Positions 55,601 through 64,000 of a stretch of DNA of 64,000 nt are shown here, one piece after another (position 1 is the stretch's first letter; each line of letters starts with the position of its first letter). A program made the translations under genes and the position numbers. A model generated the notes under the pieces. The model was given only the letters and a program-made list of their open reading frames with translations. It was not told the DNA's origin and ran no database searches. The DNA comes from Candidatus Omnitrophota bacterium (GTDB lineage Bacteria > Omnitrophota > Omnitrophia > Omnitrophales > Aquincolibacteriaceae): the NCBI GenBank assembly GCA_030698625.1, contig JAUYMS010000035.1, positions 73,950 to 137,949 of the forward strand. Direction: 5' to 3'.

Positions 55601-58600
55601 CCGCAGAGCGCGCGCTCGAGGGGACGGCGCTCGCGCCGGAAGAGATCCGCACACGGTTCATCAAGCCGCTGATTAGCGAGGAAGAGATTGCGGAGCTTGG
55701 CGGTCCCGAGCGCTCTGAGCTCCGGGCGATTTCGGACGATGAAGAGATTGGCAATACCTACCGTGCGAAGTTGAAGGAAACACCGTACTTCCCGGTGATG
55801 CCGCGCGGTAAAGGTGCCAGATTCGCTGAAGTGGATGACGATGTAAGGCGGCTTATGCCGCTCAAGAACGAAATCGGAAGACATTTTTTTGCGCTCATGC
55901 TCATGTTTCCGGCGCCGAATCCGGACACGCTGGAATGGGTTTGGTATGACAATGTCATTCCGGAAGACGGTCAGGCATACACCTTTTCGAATGTGCTGGA
56001 ATACCATCGCCTGGCCCGGGTCGGTGAAGACCCAGAACAGCACCTCGAAGAATATGACTTTGTCTTCGCCATCCAGTTCGGCCATCTGAAGATCATGGTG
56101 ATGAATCCCATGACGGGACAAGCGTTGGATTCGGTGGATGCGCGCGAACTTGCGGCTAAGACTCCGCAAGGTGAAGAGTTTCTCGAATGGTACTCGCAGA
56201 TCCGGCGCCCGAAACTACTCCGCGATATTCTCTCACCTCCCAGGAGGCGCTATCGGTCCCGTGGGGATGATCGCTCTGAGCTTAGAGCGCTTCAGGAGGA
56301 TTTCATTGAACAGGTGATCAAGCCGGTTTCGAGATTAATCCCCGATGATGTGACGGTGCAGTCCGTAACGGGAGACGGAGGGGAGCAGGTGCTTACACTC
56401 CGGCACCAGATGGAATACCGCGGCGAGACAATCACCTTTGACTACCGGATTGAATTTGACGGCGATGACGTGGCGGCGCCGTCAAGGCCCTCGCTATTTG
56501 ACACCAATGTGATTCGCGTTCCCGCCGATGGGTGGGACGAGGATATCGTCACGGATGCACAGAACGCTTGGCGGAGGATGACGATTGCCGACCCGCGGCT
56601 TTATCCGCGTTGGAATCGAGATGTTTTTGAGTTGGAGAAGTATCAAAAAGAAGCGGTCTCGAAAACCTTGGATTCCCTGTTGGAGAGAGGGCAGGCACTG
56701 ACGGTTATGGCAACGGCGACGGGTAAGACCGTTGTGGGTTTTGAAACGATGAACCGCTTTTTGGCCGAGCGGCGCGCAGCCGCAGCGGGGGATGAGCGGG
56801 GAGCCGTTCTCTTCATCGTCGACAATGTGCGCATTCTCAAAGAAGCCGAAGAGAAACTTCATGACATGTTCGATAAAAAGGATGCCGACGGTAGCGTGAT
56901 CGAACAGAAGTTTACGAGCAGTCAGGTTTTTGAGGGGCATGAAGACTACTCGGGGGACGTTATTTTTGCGACCACGTCATCGCTTATGTCGGGGCGGTTG
57001 GAAAGTATCATGGCGAGTCGTAAGATCTCGCTGGCGATCTTCGACGAAGTCCATCATATGCCTGCGATGGAAAGCCGCACGCTTCATGACAAGCTCAGAA
57101 CACAGAGCCTCAACACCGGCTGGAATACGGTCTATCTCGGATTAACCGCAACTGAAATTCGTCCCGATCGTCTCAGCGTGCTTTCCTTTTTCGGGCGGCG
57201 TATCGCCTATGAGTACTCCATCATTGACGCCTGGGAGGAGGGTTACCTCGCTCCCATTACCCGAGTCACGGCCGATGACGATATCCTGCAGAGTATCGGG
57301 AGAACACCGGAAGACATCGGCCAAGTCGCCAGGAATTCACCGGAGGCACAGGCCTATCTTGCGATGCGCTATGATAAGCAACGCTTCGCATACTTGAAGC
57401 AGGTCTATGACGCGGTCACCAAGGATCAGTTGAATTCACAGACCCTCGTTATCGCACCCAACATCGAGAAGGCCCAGGAGTTGGCGGAATATTTCCAGGC
57501 AAAAGAAATCGATGCCGTGGCGCTTACGTCGGACGAGCAAATGAGCGACGATGAGCTGTTTGAATTTCAATACCTGGGATGGAAAAACGGGGAGTGGCCG
57601 GACGCCGTGCCGGTGCGTATCGGTAAGAAACCGACAAAGGCGGTCCCCGAAGCGGTTGTAGGAGTCCGCATTTTTCAAGAAGGTGTCGACGTCCCGGCCA
57701 TCCGCAACCTGATTCTCTGGGCAGATACCGATTCCGCGCTGCGTTTTACTCAGTGGTTAGGCCGGGGACTTCGCCCTGATCGTTTCAAGACTCATTTGAC
57801 GGTTGTGGATACCGTGGGGCTTTTCCGTAAGGCAAGCTTAATGCCCTATCTCGGCGGCTTGGCACGCGGACAGGCCCTGAAAAACAGAAAAAGAAAGAAA
57901 AAAGAAAAAGGCGAGAGAACTTCGGCGCCGCTTGACACAGAGATTATCGATGCCGTCGAGCTCGAGGGCCTGGTCATCCCGGGCGTTGATCTCGGGGCCG
58001 ACATCGATAAGACGGTCATGGACTACTTTTCTCAGGTCGGCGAACAGCTGGCAATGCGCTACCTCAGCTATGACCAGGTCCCGGAAAATGAATACTCGGG
58101 ATTGGACAAGTTTATTGCCAGGCGTGCCGGCTTCAGATCCGTGGAGGATTTGAAGCAGTTTCTGCGCGCAAAGGCAACGGGAATCAATACCAGCCGTGAG
58201 CGGCTTCGACCGGCATTTTTTAACGGAGCAACGTACCGCGAAGAAGACGGACCGGAGATCCGGCTGTCACCTTCGACGTTTATCATCTTTCAGCGGATCG
58301 GAAAACTCTTCCAGGAAGTCGTGCCTGAAACGGAGAGCGAACATCTCTACAAGATCTTTCCCGAGTTTAATCCCAAGAAATCCCGCATGATCTCAGACCG
58401 TGCGCGCAATATCGGAGTCGTGCGCACTCACATCTTCAACCGCAGCATTCAACGTATGAGCCAGGCACTCGTCGAAGAAGTCCTGGAGTCGGGAGCGGCG
58501 AGAGAAGACTTGGAGACGGAGATCTATCTCATCGGAGAAAGAGGCCTGCTTGAGGGGAATGAAATCGGTTCACTGGGGCTGCTCGCGGCTGAGCGCGGCG

Positions 58601-61600
58601 GGAGCTCCTATGCCTCAAAACGGGCACAGGATCTTGCGATCGGGGCCTATCTGCTGCATCCGCAACTTGCAGGGATCCTCGCCGAAAGTGACTTTGACCG
58701 TGCCCCTGACGATTTCCTGACTTACATCATTGCGCGGGGAGCCGCACAAGGGGAAGCGGGGAAGAAATCCTTTTATACTCAACTTCAGACAAAAATAACA
58801 CTCTACCACGAGGCCGCGACTTCCGGAGATGCGGATAATGCTCTGAGCATGACCGCAGATCTGAACGCATTAACGACACAGCCCGCAAATAGCGCTTTTC
58901 TCGATCCTCAGAAACTTTCGAATGCTCGAGTCGCCGGCCTTCAGGCACTATCGGGGCTGATTGATGAGGCGATTACGGCCCTCGGGCCGAATGCGAGTCC
59001 GGCTCACGGCGTCAGCAGGCAAAATTTCAACGCTCTCTTGGAGACCGCACGAGTTCGCTGGCGTGTGCAACCTGCTGGTATCCCGGGCATTACCGTGCTC
59101 TTTGAGAGGGTGTCTCAGATTGATGCCTTTCGCATGAGCATAGAGTCTCGTGACTCAGGCGGGCCGGCGGTTTCGAAGCACCCGCCGCTTCACGTTCTGA
59201 TCCGCAAAGACATTATGGGCCGGCCGCATATTTTAATTCCGAATGCGGCAACGGACCGTGCCGTGACTCAAACTGTGGGGGACGGCAGTACGAGCGATGT
59301 GGAGACCGTTCATCAGGTCTTGGATGATGAGCGCCGCAAGGCTCTCGAAGTAGCGGTGATCGGTGCCCTGGAACCCCTGCGTGATATTTTTGGGACGGAT
59401 TTGGTGACGGTGATTCCCACAGACAGGCCGAATCATGCGCTCTTCTCCAACATGTTCGACGGCATTCTCGCAATGGAAGAAACTCAAAGCTGGGATGTTC
59501 TCGGCCAGGTCGACAGAATGGTCCCTGTCGGAGACGGGCGCTTCAAGATCGATTTTTCACTCGACGGTCTCCGCCGCAGCCGCTTGAGTTTTCTGACGCC
59601 TTCGGACATGTCGGACATGCAGAAGGTGTACGCCCAGAGAAGAGAGGATTACAAGAATAAACTGGCATTTATTTATCTGGCACTTTATAGGGACCGGGCC
59701 TCCTTGGCAGCTCGCCGTGCCCGTATCATCGAGAAACTGGACACGGTTAAAGCCCCGGAAGGAGCGGAACCGCAGCTCAGGATGCTTAGGGATCGAGTTG
59801 CCGGACACGGGACCATGCCGATTATTCATAACCGCGTCTTGACCGGGATGCGAAGGCTCTACGACATCCTCGACAGCGAACGACCGGAAGCACCGTTTAC
59901 GGCGGATCAGATTAAGTTCGCGGCGCTTTATCAGGAAATCGGTATTGCTGATGAGCGCTGGGCGGGTGAGGATGTTTATGTATTTAACACCGTCCTCAAT
60001 ATGTTGAAGGCCTACCACCAACTCTGGGAACTATCCAAGCAGGCCGGCCTGACGATCGAACGGGATTTGAGCGATGACCTGCGGCGCTTTATTACGGATG
60101 CACTAGAAAGTTATGACAGGACAGGCACGCTACCGCGGGCGACAGCCGATGACGCCACCTTCCTCGAAATGTCGATTAATAGCGCTATCAAACAGATGCA
60201 GAGGGATGCCGCGGAGCCGGTGCCCGGCGAAGATTACGTTTTTAAACACGCGGTGGTCAGGGCCTTTGTTGACAAAGTCATTGGACCCGTCTCCGGGAAG
60301 ATACCTGCCGATATTGAAGTGCGGGAAGAAACCAATGCCGCCGGAGAGGCCGTGCTCGTGATTAAACACGGCATGCAGTATCGCGGCCAAGAGATAACCT
60401 TTGATTACCGCATCGAGTTTTCCGACTCGCCGCTGGACGAAATCGAAACACCGATGCTGCCGTCGCTGTTTGAGACCAATGTGATGAGAATCGATGCCTG
60501 GGATCTTGACGGAGAGATCGAAGGTCACGGGGCTGAGTGGATTCGGGATGCCCAGAATGCTTGGCGCCGCATCACGATCGCCGATCCCGAGCTTTATCCG
60601 CGTTGGAATCGAACGGAATTTGAATTAGAGGAATACCAGATCGAGGCTGTCCGGAAGACGCTGGAGTCGCTCTTGGACCGGGGCCAGGCGCTTACCGTTA
60701 TGGCGACGGCTACCGGAAAAACCGAGGTGGCCTTCAATACCCTGCACGAGTTTCTGGAAGCTAGGGTTGAGCAGGGAGAGCAGGATGAAGATCCGGGCGT
60801 GGTTCTGTTTGTCGTTGATAACGTGCGAATCCTCAAAGAGGCCGAAGGGAAACTGAAGAAACGCACGTTCGGTGAAAGCGGCAGCAAATACAGGACGAGC
60901 CATATCTACGAAGGTAACGAAGACTACAGCGGTGACGTTATCTTTGTGACATCGTCCTCACTCATGTCGGGCCGGCTCGAAACGATCATGGAGAAGAGAA
61001 AGATCGCCCTTACGATTTTCGACGAAGTGCACCATGTGCCTGCCGAAGAGAACAAAACCATTTACACGAATATTCGAAAAAGGAGCCGCGAGCTTGATTG
61101 GAATTCTGCTTTTCTGGGGCTGACGGCTACCGAAGTGCGCCCCGACCGTAAAAGTGTTCTTTCCTTTTTCGGACGGCGGGTTGCCTATAGCTACCCGATC
61201 GAGCGGGCCTGGCGCGAAGGGTATCTCGTGCCGACACAGCTTGTCTTTGCCGATAAGGATATCAACCCCGAAGGCATCCGTCCCATCCTGAGAAATTCTG
61301 CTCTGGCGCAGGAGTATCTGGAGAAAAGGTATCAGACCAAGGGTGAGCACAGCCGCTTGCCCTACCTGCTCAAAACCTACCGTGAAGTCACCAAGGGCAT
61401 GCCGAATCATCAGACACTCCTGATTGCCCCCACGATCAAAAAGGCCCAGGAACTGGCGGCGTATTTCGAAACGCACGGGGAGAGTGCCGTGGCCCTGACC
61501 TCGGAAGAGAAGATGACCGACGATGAAAAGTTTGAGTTTCAATACCTCGGATGGAAAGACGGAAAGTGGCCGGAAGGGGTTCCTGTACGTATCGGTAACA

Positions 61601-64000
61601 AGCCCATCCCCGAACTTGCGGCCGGTGTTCGAATTTTTCAGGAGGGTGTCGACGTTCCCGCAATTCGCGTCCTGATGCTTTGGGCCGATACGGAATCTGC
61701 CCTGAGGTTTACGCAATGGCTGGGCCGCGGTCTTCGTCCCGATCCGTTTAAGACGCGACTGGTAGCGGTGGATATGGTCGGCCTTTTCGGAAAAGTCCAC
61801 CTCCTGCATTATCTCGGCGGCATGATGCGCGAAAACCTGGAAGAGACCAAGAAAAAGAAGAAGAGAAAAAGGCGAGCCAAGGGTGAAGAGGATGACTGGG
61901 AGGATGCGTCCGAAGAGCGGAGCAGTGCCGTCCTGACCCCGGAGGAGGTTGATGATGCAATGCTCCCCGGAATAGATATCGGCGGCGACATGGGGGATGT
62001 CCTGAGGAACTTTTTCTCGCAGATCGCCGAGCAGATGGCGCTTCGATATGGAAATTACAACGAGATCGTAAGGCTCGCGCCAAATGAATTACCCACCCTT
62101 GACGAATTTATCGCCAAGAGAGCAGGATTTACCAGCGTAAAAGCATTACGAGAATATCTGCTCGAACAAGCAGTCATGCTCGCCGACGGAGACAGTAATG
62201 CGGCAGGCCAGACGCGCCAGCGTCTCTTACCGGCTTTCTACAACGGAGCGAGTTACACGGAAGATGACGGCTCCGAGATTCCGCGAGTCCCGTCCACGAT
62301 GATCGTTTATCACCGCCTCAATGCCCTTTTTACCGACGTATTCAATGGGTTTACCGAGCGCCATTTAAATGAAATCTTCCCGGAATTTGATCCTGAAAAG
62401 GGAAAACTCATGACGAACCGGGCGCGAAATTTAAAGGCGCTTCGCCGGCATGTCTTTAACGGCGATTACGAGGAAACAACTCGTATGTTAGTTGAAGAGG
62501 TGCTTGAGGCGGACCAGGTCTTGCACGATACGGAAACGGAAATCTTTCTCATCGGGGAGCGCGATTTATTAGACGCCAAAGAAACCGACGCGTTGAGTTT
62601 GCGAGACGCGGAAAATATCGCATTGCGGTCGTTTGAAGGAAGACGGGCTCAAGATTTTTCGATACGGGCGTATCTGGCCCACCCCCGTTTGGAAGGAAGA
62701 CTCCGAGAAGAAGACTTCGTGTTGGAACCCGAAGCATTCATGACGCTGCTTACCTCACAGGGACTGACCCAAGGGAAGGCCGGCGAGGTGGGCTTCTTCA
62801 GGGTATTTCGTAAGGAGGTAGACAAGTATCTGGAACTCGCGGAAGCGCGTGCCGGCCAAGTCCGTGATCAGACCCTCGGGGAAGTTGCGGTGAATCTCAA
62901 TAGGATGATGACGGTGTCTGAGAATTTTTATTTTTTTGATGCGGCTGATTTAACTCAGCGCCGGATCGAACAAATCATGGAAGTCTCCGGCCTTATCAAT
63001 ATGGCCCAAGCCGAAATGGAAGTCGGCGAGATCAGCGAAGAGCACCGCGCGGTCAGGGAGAATCTCGACAACCTCATGACCCATGCCCGCCTGCGCTGGA
63101 GTGTTGCCGCGTCCGGCATCCCCGGTGTTCAGATAACGGTCGAGAGAACAAAGGACCCCAATCAGTTTAATATCAACGTGACCTCAGAAGAGCCGGAAGA
63201 CGATGCCTTCCTCATTAATGCGGAACTGCCGGTGCTGATACGGCCCGACCACCTGAATCGTTTGCATGCCTATGTTGTAGATGCAGAGATGACGAATCTG
63301 GAAGTTTTTCACGCCGCCCTCGACGACCGGGAACAGGAAGAATTGGAAAACGCAGTCATCGAAGTCTTGGGATCCATTCGGGAAATCTATGGTGAAGATC
63401 TGGTGTTCGTGATTCCCCGCGATCGTCAGGACTCGGATTTATTTTCGGGCCTGTTTGGCGGTATCTTGGGACTGGAGGGTACGAAGGACTGGAATGTGCT
63501 GGGGCAGGTCGAAGAGATTGCTCCCAAACAGGGCGGGCACTTCTATCTGTCCTTCTCGCTTGACGGAATTAGTCAGAGTCGATTGCACTTTCTCGACCAT
63601 GCGGTAGTGCGCCAATTGAGACGATCGTATTCGACTCAGAAATGGGTCCCCGGCCAGCATAAAGGATTAGTGGTCAGCACGCTCGGCGGCGCGAAGAATA
63701 AGCAGGCCTTTGTTTACATCAATCTCTACGAGTACTGGACACGCTGGCGTCCGAAATGGGAAAAGCTCAGTCCGCGCATAGCGGCTTATGAGCCCTCAGC
63801 CGACATGGAGCGCGTTTACGAATATCTTACAAAAAATCTCGACGGACTGATCCGCGACGACGTCAGAGGCATGGCGCCGATGGAATCACTACAGGCAATC
63901 GTTTATGCCATGGATGATGAAGATCCGAGTCAAGCGCTTACCGACGAACAGATAAAGATCATCGCCCTGCTGCGGGCTGCCGGGAGCTTATCCAGGGAGG
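52618..64000 (+). CDS. Giant multidomain RSELR protein 3 (3' end outside window)
   Basis: Open from the ATG at 52618 to the right edge without a stop (3,794 codons). AGGA lies 7 bases before the ATG. A Sec signal peptide ends VYA/S at residue 39. The TraB/Tiki-like domain (68-460; IQDAH His78, GGFH His392) is the best match to the one cut off in giant protein 1. RSELR copies are at 466, 509, 642, 1032 and 1219. Membrane helices fall at about 680-780. After the last RSELR come two tandem 1,330-residue units, each with a superfamily 2 helicase core: MATATGKT (1365; 2696), DEVHH (1476; 2802), QWLGRGLRP (1712; 3033). A helicase downstream of a signal peptide and membrane helices is topologically puzzling unless the chain is cut. 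Confidence 0.9.
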   Translation, partial: MRKKSAMGELYIWRKFVATCVTVCFIFLDVSAYAPAVYASPVLSTASSAYQIPSEFGVIEDSFTGTNGKTVIYIQDAHDSLEAQQNIAAMIDHLVEKHNVRTVFEEGYEGPVPTDDFFGIVDDTEVREKVAFYLLDELRIGGAEYAHINRRQDFKLIGADSIQLHLENVNWYHETAKLQEETAEELEAIHKKIKNLAHRSFPKRLKTWMKFKERYDDGKLDLADYLMRTRALLPGYSYSQIDLLLATTRGKDPKLLERAGAIEARSLFREIENMEGDLSDAYLQDDRDQRIFEYHRLLQLFSRLNRIEVTPVEYAVIQESLKKINTQQFADFIVSHTNKSVVLSKRWEKAMENARRFYTIAGERDQAIAARLGEFLKQPDENVAVLVFGGFHKDAIKEILRKEGTSYHIVAPKISRLQDKHREQYKQLMSAGYQPIRTSSGLNTAARVLGDMLKATRNQQQAEVLRSELRTIADVVATINAKKSAGLFPSSPLLFNREIGKQLRGGGDRSELRTASQYNRRSLGVYEGAEAWDNLLKKFVDYVKPNELTGFVLMTRADYESKRKDDDVQPAEFVSLTGGREAFFTAYQGGLKQELAEEVPALLNPNTRYELIRVSPKKGVDADEAMNPFLVIIYEAAEQPDRSELRMETARPGDNRENGNGEKNGDGVRGAFRRIMRITATLVPGQGIGKRVIVAVAIVVSNIGIDVPVNLLLKPAIVLGVTGLFAFFGGSLMAIVGAVTGVLLTLVIGGVVRTVYYLALKAAFFSISLVVNSAIRMLNLSPRFDLPRFDWLDHRMIRFDGTTMRATFIPYGAGNFSPILFLDKKLKLQSLHYFADVYDTSRRIEDTVARFSGATPSAAEQVRKNSVSIAAALYATQLELETYDYHRFKIRGLHGYKKKQLRRWISRIRESKTWWGWVQSFFALRWLKAFIFEKIVGIKLLGPNVGSRPILLLDTAERFGEVVSDLKSAAERGKVEVASLARVYQFDVTEFGKVAAERALEGTALAPEEIRTRFIKPLISEEEIAELGGPERSELRAISDDEEIGNTYRAKLKETPYFPVMPRGKGARFAEVDDDVRRLMPLKNEIGRHFFALMLMFPAPNPDTLEWVWYDNVIPEDGQAYTFSNVLEYHRLARVGEDPEQHLEEYDFVFAIQFGHLKIMVMNPMTGQALDSVDARELAAKTPQGEEFLEWYSQIRRPKLLRDILSPPRRRYRSRGDDRSELRALQEDFIEQVIKPVSRLIPDDVTVQSVTGDGGEQVLTLRHQMEYRGETITFDYRIEFDGDDVAAPSRPSLFDTNVIRVPADGWDEDIVTDAQNAWRRMTIADPRLYPRWNRDVFELEKYQKEAVSKTLDSLLERGQALTVMATATGKTVVGFETMNRFLAERRAAAAGDERGAVLFIVDNVRILKEAEEKLHDMFDKKDADGSVIEQKFTSSQVFEGHEDYSGDVIFATTSSLMSGRLESIMASRKISLAIFDEVHHMPAMESRTLHDKLRTQSLNTGWNTVYLGLTATEIRPDRLSVLSFFGRRIAYEYSIIDAWEEGYLAPITRVTADDDILQSIGRTPEDIGQVARNSPEAQAYLAMRYDKQRFAYLKQVYDAVTKDQLNSQTLVIAPNIEKAQELAEYFQAKEIDAVALTSDEQMSDDELFEFQYLGWKNGEWPDAVPVRIGKKPTKAVPEAVVGVRIFQEGVDVPAIRNLILWADTDSALRFTQWLGRGLRPDRFKTHLTVVDTVGLFRKASLMPYLGGLARGQALKNRKRKKKEKGERTSAPLDTEIIDAVELEGLVIPGVDLGADIDKTVMDYFSQVGEQLAMRYLSYDQVPENEYSGLDKFIARRAGFRSVEDLKQFLRAKATGINTSRERLRPAFFNGATYREEDGPEIRLSPSTFIIFQRIGKLFQEVVPETESEHLYKIFPEFNPKKSRMISDRARNIGVVRTHIFNRSIQRMSQALVEEVLESGAAREDLETEIYLIGERGLLEGNEIGSLGLLAAERGGSSYASKRAQDLAIGAYLLHPQLAGILAESDFDRAPDDFLTYIIARGAAQGEAGKKSFYTQLQTKITLYHEAATSGDADNALSMTADLNALTTQPANSAFLDPQKLSNARVAGLQALSGLIDEAITALGPNASPAHGVSRQNFNALLETARVRWRVQPAGIPGITVLFERVSQIDAFRMSIESRDSGGPAVSKHPPLHVLIRKDIMGRPHILIPNAATDRAVTQTVGDGSTSDVETVHQVLDDERRKALEVAVIGALEPLRDIFGTDLVTVIPTDRPNHALFSNMFDGILAMEETQSWDVLGQVDRMVPVGDGRFKIDFSLDGLRRSRLSFLTPSDMSDMQKVYAQRREDYKNKLAFIYLALYRDRASLAARRARIIEKLDTVKAPEGAEPQLRMLRDRVAGHGTMPIIHNRVLTGMRRLYDILDSERPEAPFTADQIKFAALYQEIGIADERWAGEDVYVFNTVLNMLKAYHQLWELSKQAGLTIERDLSDDLRRFITDALESYDRTGTLPRATADDATFLEMSINSAIKQMQRDAAEPVPGEDYVFKHAVVRAFVDKVIGPVSGKIPADIEVREETNAAGEAVLVIKHGMQYRGQEITFDYRIEFSDSPLDEIETPMLPSLFETNVMRIDAWDLDGEIEGHGAEWIRDAQNAWRRITIADPELYPRWNRTEFELEEYQIEAVRKTLESLLDRGQALTVMATATGKTEVAFNTLHEFLEARVEQGEQDEDPGVVLFVVDNVRILKEAEGKLKKRTFGESGSKYRTSHIYEGNEDYSGDVIFVTSSSLMSGRLETIMEKRKIALTIFDEVHHVPAEENKTIYTNIRKRSRELDWNSAFLGLTATEVRPDRKSVLSFFGRRVAYSYPIERAWREGYLVPTQLVFADKDINPEGIRPILRNSALAQEYLEKRYQTKGEHSRLPYLLKTYREVTKGMPNHQTLLIAPTIKKAQELAAYFETHGESAVALTSEEKMTDDEKFEFQYLGWKDGKWPEGVPVRIGNKPIPELAAGVRIFQEGVDVPAIRVLMLWADTESALRFTQWLGRGLRPDPFKTRLVAVDMVGLFGKVHLLHYLGGMMRENLEETKKKKKRKRRAKGEEDDWEDASEERSSAVLTPEEVDDAMLPGIDIGGDMGDVLRNFFSQIAEQMALRYGNYNEIVRLAPNELPTLDEFIAKRAGFTSVKALREYLLEQAVMLADGDSNAAGQTRQRLLPAFYNGASYTEDDGSEIPRVPSTMIVYHRLNALFTDVFNGFTERHLNEIFPEFDPEKGKLMTNRARNLKALRRHVFNGDYEETTRMLVEEVLEADQVLHDTETEIFLIGERDLLDAKETDALSLRDAENIALRSFEGRRAQDFSIRAYLAHPRLEGRLREEDFVLEPEAFMTLLTSQGLTQGKAGEVGFFRVFRKEVDKYLELAEARAGQVRDQTLGEVAVNLNRMMTVSENFYFFDAADLTQRRIEQIMEVSGLINMAQAEMEVGEISEEHRAVRENLDNLMTHARLRWSVAASGIPGVQITVERTKDPNQFNINVTSEEPEDDAFLINAELPVLIRPDHLNRLHAYVVDAEMTNLEVFHAALDDREQEELENAVIEVLGSIREIYGEDLVFVIPRDRQDSDLFSGLFGGILGLEGTKDWNVLGQVEEIAPKQGGHFYLSFSLDGISQSRLHFLDHAVVRQLRRSYSTQKWVPGQHKGLVVSTLGGAKNKQAFVYINLYEYWTRWRPKWEKLSPRIAAYEPSADMERVYEYLTKNLDGLIRDDVRGMAPMESLQAIVYAMDDEDPSQALTDEQIKIIALLRAAGSLSRE
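54013..56286 (+). repeat. Five RSELR pentapeptide motifs in giant protein 3
   Basis: Exact RSELR is encoded at 54013-54027, 54142-54156, 54541-54555, 55711-55725 and 56272-56286. None was seen in the 7.7 kb of helicase repeats that follow, so the motif separates the front modules only. Confidence 0.9.
56287..60237 (+). repeat. SF2 helicase unit, copy 1
   Basis: The unit starts after the last RSELR with a small beta domain (MEYRGETITFDYRIEF). The helicase core has Walker A ATATGKT (56710-56730), motif II DEVHH (57043-57057), motif III LTAT and motif VI QWLGRGLRP (57751-57777) with GVRIFQEGVDVP before it, as in SSL2/XPB- and RadD-like enzymes. A Lys/Arg run (KNRKRKKKEK) and a helical accessory region follow. 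Catalytic residues appear intact. Confidence 0.8.
60238..64000 (+). repeat. SF2 helicase unit, copy 2 (cut by window edge)
   Basis: Offset from copy 1 by 3,993 bases at the shared YPRWNR segment and by about 4,040 near the end. It has the same order: MQYRGQEITFDYRIEF, ATATGKT (60703-60723), DEVHH (61021-61035), QWLGRGLRP (61714-61740), then a longer basic run (KKKKKRKRR). Both ATPase cores look intact. Short nucleotide blocks are identical between copies, but overall divergence is substantial, so the duplication is not recent. Confidence 0.8.

Noticed and set aside
1-64000. tRNA, rRNA, CRISPR array, insertion sequence or phage integrase
   Set aside because: None was recognised on either strand; very short RNA genes could still be missed by eye.

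Overview
The window reads as bacterial accessory DNA from a diderm (Sec and Tat signal peptides, a lipoprotein, a porin-like barrel ending in Phe, a Tad/Flp pilus). The very long open frames suggest Candidatus Omnitrophota (former OP3) or a similar giant-gene lineage. That placement is inference, because no rRNA or universal marker is present.

Layout. (1) 2-13234, +: a giant gene cut by the left edge, at least 4,410 codons. (2) 13368-17563, +: an HTH-receiver regulator, a Cache-like lipoprotein, a hybrid histidine kinase and a lone receiver. (3) 17580-25186, -: a compact Tad/Flp pilus operon (tadE, tadG-like, flp, cpaA, cpaB, cpaE, cpaF, tadB, tadC, DUF192) with no secretin gene, and a 16-bp hairpin just after flp. 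(4) 25395-26833: an XRE-cupin regulator with a palindrome on its own promoter, convergent with a double-receiver protein. (5) 27078-36284, +: nine tightly packed genes: two paralogous receiver-PAS-PAS-histidine kinases, three receiver proteins, a KaiB-family protein, a cupredoxin, a class III nucleotide cyclase and a porin-like barrel. (6) 36419-50455, +: a second giant gene (4,678 aa). (7) 50492-52388, +: an alpha/beta hydrolase and class II fructose-1,6-bisphosphatase. (8) 52618 to the right edge, +: a third giant gene, at least 3,794 codons. No gene-free stretch exceeds about 250 bases.

Main finding. The three giant proteins share an N-terminal domain (IQDAH ... GGFH, resembling the TraB/Tiki/ChaN superfamily), behind a Sec signal peptide in the two that are complete at the 5' end. 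They are built from unrelated modules separated by an exactly conserved pentapeptide, RSELR: 7, 9 and 5 copies, 21 in all, and no exact copy was noticed in any other protein here. Codon usage at the copies is scrambled, so the conservation is at protein level. Twice a canonical Tat signal peptide begins within four residues after RSELR, and once a membrane anchor does, so the residue after RSELR behaves like a former N-terminus. An embedded GlmS-like amidotransferase needs a free N-terminal Cys. I infer a bacterial polyprotein system in which RSELR marks processing or junction sites. The TraB/Tiki-like domain and an HEAGH zincin module are candidate proteases. Nothing in the sequence proves cleavage.

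The central genes look like a signalling block (phosphorelay, cyclic nucleotide, copper/redox protein, KaiB fold) next to a pilus operon. The giant genes flank it.
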